Assembly (NCBI RefSeq): GCF_020536995.1
Contig: NC_068358.1
Location: 3,134,043-3,198,042, forward strand
Reading direction: 5' to 3'
DNA length: 64,000 bases
From: Dreissena polymorpha
Taxonomy: Eukaryota > Mollusca > Bivalvia > Myida > Dreissenidae
This document shows positions 61,701 to 64,000 of this stretch, one piece after another. A program made the position numbers and the translations under genes. Position 1 is the first letter of the stretch; the number at the start of each line of letters is the position of its first letter. The notes beneath the pieces are model-generated. The model was not told the origin of the DNA. It worked only from the letters and a program-made list of their open reading frames with translations, and ran no database searches.

Positions 61701-62570
61701 GGGGTGTAACCTAAGGATTGGGGAAAAATTTCGCTATCAGTGTGTTTGGGTGTAAGCCATGACTCTGTGCCAAAACTATGTCAGGTTTATCTGAATCAAG
61801 AAGGGCATGGAATTCTAGTTTCTTGTTTACAATGGATTGAAAATTTATGGTCATGACTTTTAGGCTGGAGAAGAAATTTTTAACATTTTTTGGGGGGACA
61901 GTGGGATTAATACTAAGAGACGCAGATTGGGGGGATTCTGAGTCTGACAATAGGGAAAAACTATTGTGGGATTCATGGGACGACAAAGATGAAGTAGATG
62001 TGGAAAAGTTGGTAGACTCGCAGTTCGTACACAACCAGGAAAAGGACTGATTGCTAGATACCAAGTTAGAGTAATCGGGCAGGCTAAATCCTTCGCAGTG
62101 AATGTGGAACCACAAATTACAGGTGTCACATAAAATGGCGGGGTCATGTTCAAGAACATTTAAACCACAAGTTCCACATGGATAATCTGGGCCAGGATTG
62201 AGTTCAATATCGGCGGATAGTGTCAAAACTAGAATAAATAAATAGCTTTTATTTGGTTTAGCCTTACTTACAAAGTTTTGAGTTTTTGCTTTGCTCACTA
62301 GGCGACCTACATAGGTCTTTCGCAGATGAGGGTTACCTGAATGGTTGTGTGGTCTGATGAAATATCCACCTGTGTCAGGATCACATTTGGCTACATAAAA
62401 CAGCGATTTACCAATTGAGAGTAGGACAAAACATGTGAGAATTCCTGTAAACATTGCTATTTCCTGTTGTTGTTGTTTGTGTTTTATTTTCGCTGGAAGG
62501 TCAAGGACGTATCGCGGGAAAACAGTTGGCTGTGGAAAAAACCTACAAAAACCGATATTAGCGACCTGAG
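58780..62570 (-). mobile_element. CR1/L2-like LINE, nearly whole, two frameshifts
   Basis: A non-LTR retrotransposon on the minus strand. About 115 bp of 5' leader precedes ATG 62454, the coding region ends at 58998, and the 3' tail runs to roughly 58.8 kb (ATCTATCTATATATA at about 58803). No target-site duplication was identified, so the ends are approximate. Domain content is given in the coding entry. Only two one-base deletions were found in about 3.45 kb, so it is a recent insertion. Confidence 0.85.
58998..62454 (-). CDS. LINE polyprotein: 2A motif, PHD finger, endonuclease, reverse transcriptase (two frameshifts)
   Basis: Order from the N-terminus: a hydrophobic start (MFTGILTCFVLLSIGKSLFY); a second hydrophobic run and the 2A-like motif DIELNPGP (residues 82-89, 62188-62211); a C4HC3 PHD finger (Cys93, Cys96, Cys109, Cys112, His117, Cys120, Cys142, Cys145); then an AP-endonuclease with MTINFQSIVNKK, GGGVFI and GDFN; then a reverse transcriptase with YRPISLTCVLCKVMEHI, DFSKAFDKVNH, SGVPQGS (across the shift), LLYINDLP and the FADD catalytic motif; and a C-terminal region with RPQLEYSSSVWSP and LWNSLP, typical of CR1/L2/jockey-like elements. 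A one-base deletion near 61765 (in DIVLAQ-ESW) and another near 59892 (in GVPQG) split it into three frames. 2A motifs cause ribosome skipping and would free the N-terminal leader. Confidence 0.85.
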
Positions 62571-62574
62571 CTAC

Positions 62575-64000
62575 CCTGAGTTGAATTAAGGTTAGATTAA
62601 AATGTGTTTAAATTTCTCAAACCGCAACTAGAACCAGAATAACTTCGCTAGAACAACTGTTTTTATTGAAAATTTCAGGAGAGAGAAGGAAGCTTGTTAG
62701 TAGCACGACGCATGCGCAGTAAACCATAAGCTTACATAAATTTCTTTGGATTATTTTTGAACGCCAATCGAATTTGCTAAATTTCGGCCATTTGGAATGC
62801 AAACGTAGTGCTTTTTTTCCCCAACAAATACCAGTTAATACATTTACACATGCTTCGTTTTACGATTCACACACCGTTTAAGAATCGATATTTAAGAGGG
62901 AATCTAAACAAAGCTTTGTTAGCATGTTATTTCCAACGATAACATCCAGAAATGGAAAAGTCGTACATTTGTATTTATGTTATCATACACAATCACACTT
63001 AACGTGAATTAGTTTACCGTTTCTTTGAATCCCCGTTCCATATATGGAAACACTCAGACACAAAAGGACAGTGGCCAGTAGGATCTTTCTATCACTGAAG
63101 TACAATATTGACCTCGAGCACCGTATACTAGTTACTGAGTGTAAATGAATGCTTACCTAGCTGATACTAAAGACGATCTGAATGTAAAAAAATTATTCCA
63201 TAACATGGTTATGACAAATGAGAAGCGCACTCTGGTTAGGAGCTGTCCCGTCTGCTGTCACGCAAGGTTCTATGGTCTCAATAGCGGACAGAGAGCGGAA
63301 TGTATGCAGATGTATATATGAAAGATATTGTCTATTGTTATCGACCCCTTTTTATAAAAAAAATACGCAATTTGTCTCGATTGGTTAATAAAAGCACAAA
63401 AAAAGGTTTGCACATAAATGTAGGTTAGGGAATATAGATTGAAAGCAATCATTTGTTACTAAAGGTCGGCAGAGAGTTTTGTAACGTTTATAATCGTTTG
63501 TTGTCAATAATTAAGTAGCCTTATTGTGTTGCGTCTTGGCGTATTAGTATTTCGCGCTGTGACCGCGACAACCTACGACAAGTGCTGTGAAAGTCGCGAC
63601 ACTGTACAAATTATGATTGCGCAATATCTATGGTATCAGAATCAATGTAACCTATTATAAGACTGAATCCCCGATATTGGATGGAATGTCTGTATATTTC
63701 CATGACATACGCCTTTACGATATCAGAAATAATCGCAATTAACTTAAATCACGGTTGTCCTCAAATCCGTTTCCATATTTGGAACCACTCAGACAGATAA
63801 CGACAGTTTTCATTTGGATTTGTCTCTTTCTGAAGTACATATTGGTCTCAGAGGATACATGACTGACTTTTAATATTCAAATCTTTGAGAAGTTACCAGA
63901 AAATTGTATGTCACGAAAGGGCAATATATGCAGCAGAACGCAGTTTTATTGCGATAACTAATCTAATCGCTCCCTCACATTACTTCATTTTTCACTTGAA
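62575..64000. other. Gene-less stretch with a weak direct repeat
   Basis: About 63025-63150 and 63760-63880 are diverged direct copies (shared words CCATATATGGAAACACTCAGAC and TCTGAAGTAC, with variants). No coding or RNA feature is supported; short frames at 62617-62802 and 63270-63452 are unrecognised. Confidence 0.45.

Overview
The window is AT-rich, intron-bearing animal DNA, gene-poor and full of repeats. Secreted C1q-domain genes, a CR1/L2-like LINE, DIRS, Harbinger, hAT and pogo-like relics, tRNA-bearing MITEs and satellite-loaded interspersed elements together suggest a marine or freshwater invertebrate. A bivalve mollusc is the best guess, from memory of such repeats rather than from any search.

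Region 1 (1-21.6 kb) is a dispersed cluster of a zinc-deaminase-fold gene family resembling AID/APOBEC cytidine deaminases. Two intronless copies are fully open (8476-9336 and 20801-21586, both minus strand). A third (2330-3202, plus strand) is open except for one TGA just after the catalytic Glu. At least three more copies are decayed (1-395, 9905-10493, 14952-15195). All recognisable full copies share His-Gly-Glu, about 55 residues, then Pro-Cys-x6-Cys, followed by the beta4-alpha4-beta5 pattern of the AID/APOBEC branch. This cluster is the most interesting system in the window. A DIRS-type retroelement fossil (about 11.0-14.8 kb) sits between two decayed copies and itself contains a TA-flanked pogo-like insertion.

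Region 2 (16-46.8 kb) holds C1q-domain copies. One three-exon gene is intact (42478-45300, minus). A segmental-duplicate sister is damaged (29599-31424, minus), and two plus-strand relics remain (16.1-16.8 kb and 27.75-28.24 kb). Between them lie a foldback element with a GTA microsatellite of about 0.8 kb, a Harbinger relic, a 52-bp perfect palindrome, and MITEs, one of which carries a tRNA-like Pol III promoter.

Region 3 (46.8-58.7 kb) is almost wholly repetitive: a hAT relic, a 179-bp tandem array ending in a hairpin, a 416-bp compound tetranucleotide tract, a second tRNA-like MITE, foldback elements, a 45-bp minisatellite open on both strands and a 27-bp acidic-coding repeat.

Region 4 (58.8-62.6 kb) is a nearly whole LINE on the minus strand whose single reading frame carries a 2A-like motif, a PHD finger, endonuclease and reverse transcriptase, with two frameshifts. 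The last 1.4 kb shows only a weak direct repeat.

Functionally, the window joins two gene families that in other animals serve innate immunity, nucleic-acid deaminases and secreted C1q-domain lectin-like proteins, both expanding by local duplication and decay. A joint role is inference only. All distances and motifs were read by eye; no searches were run.
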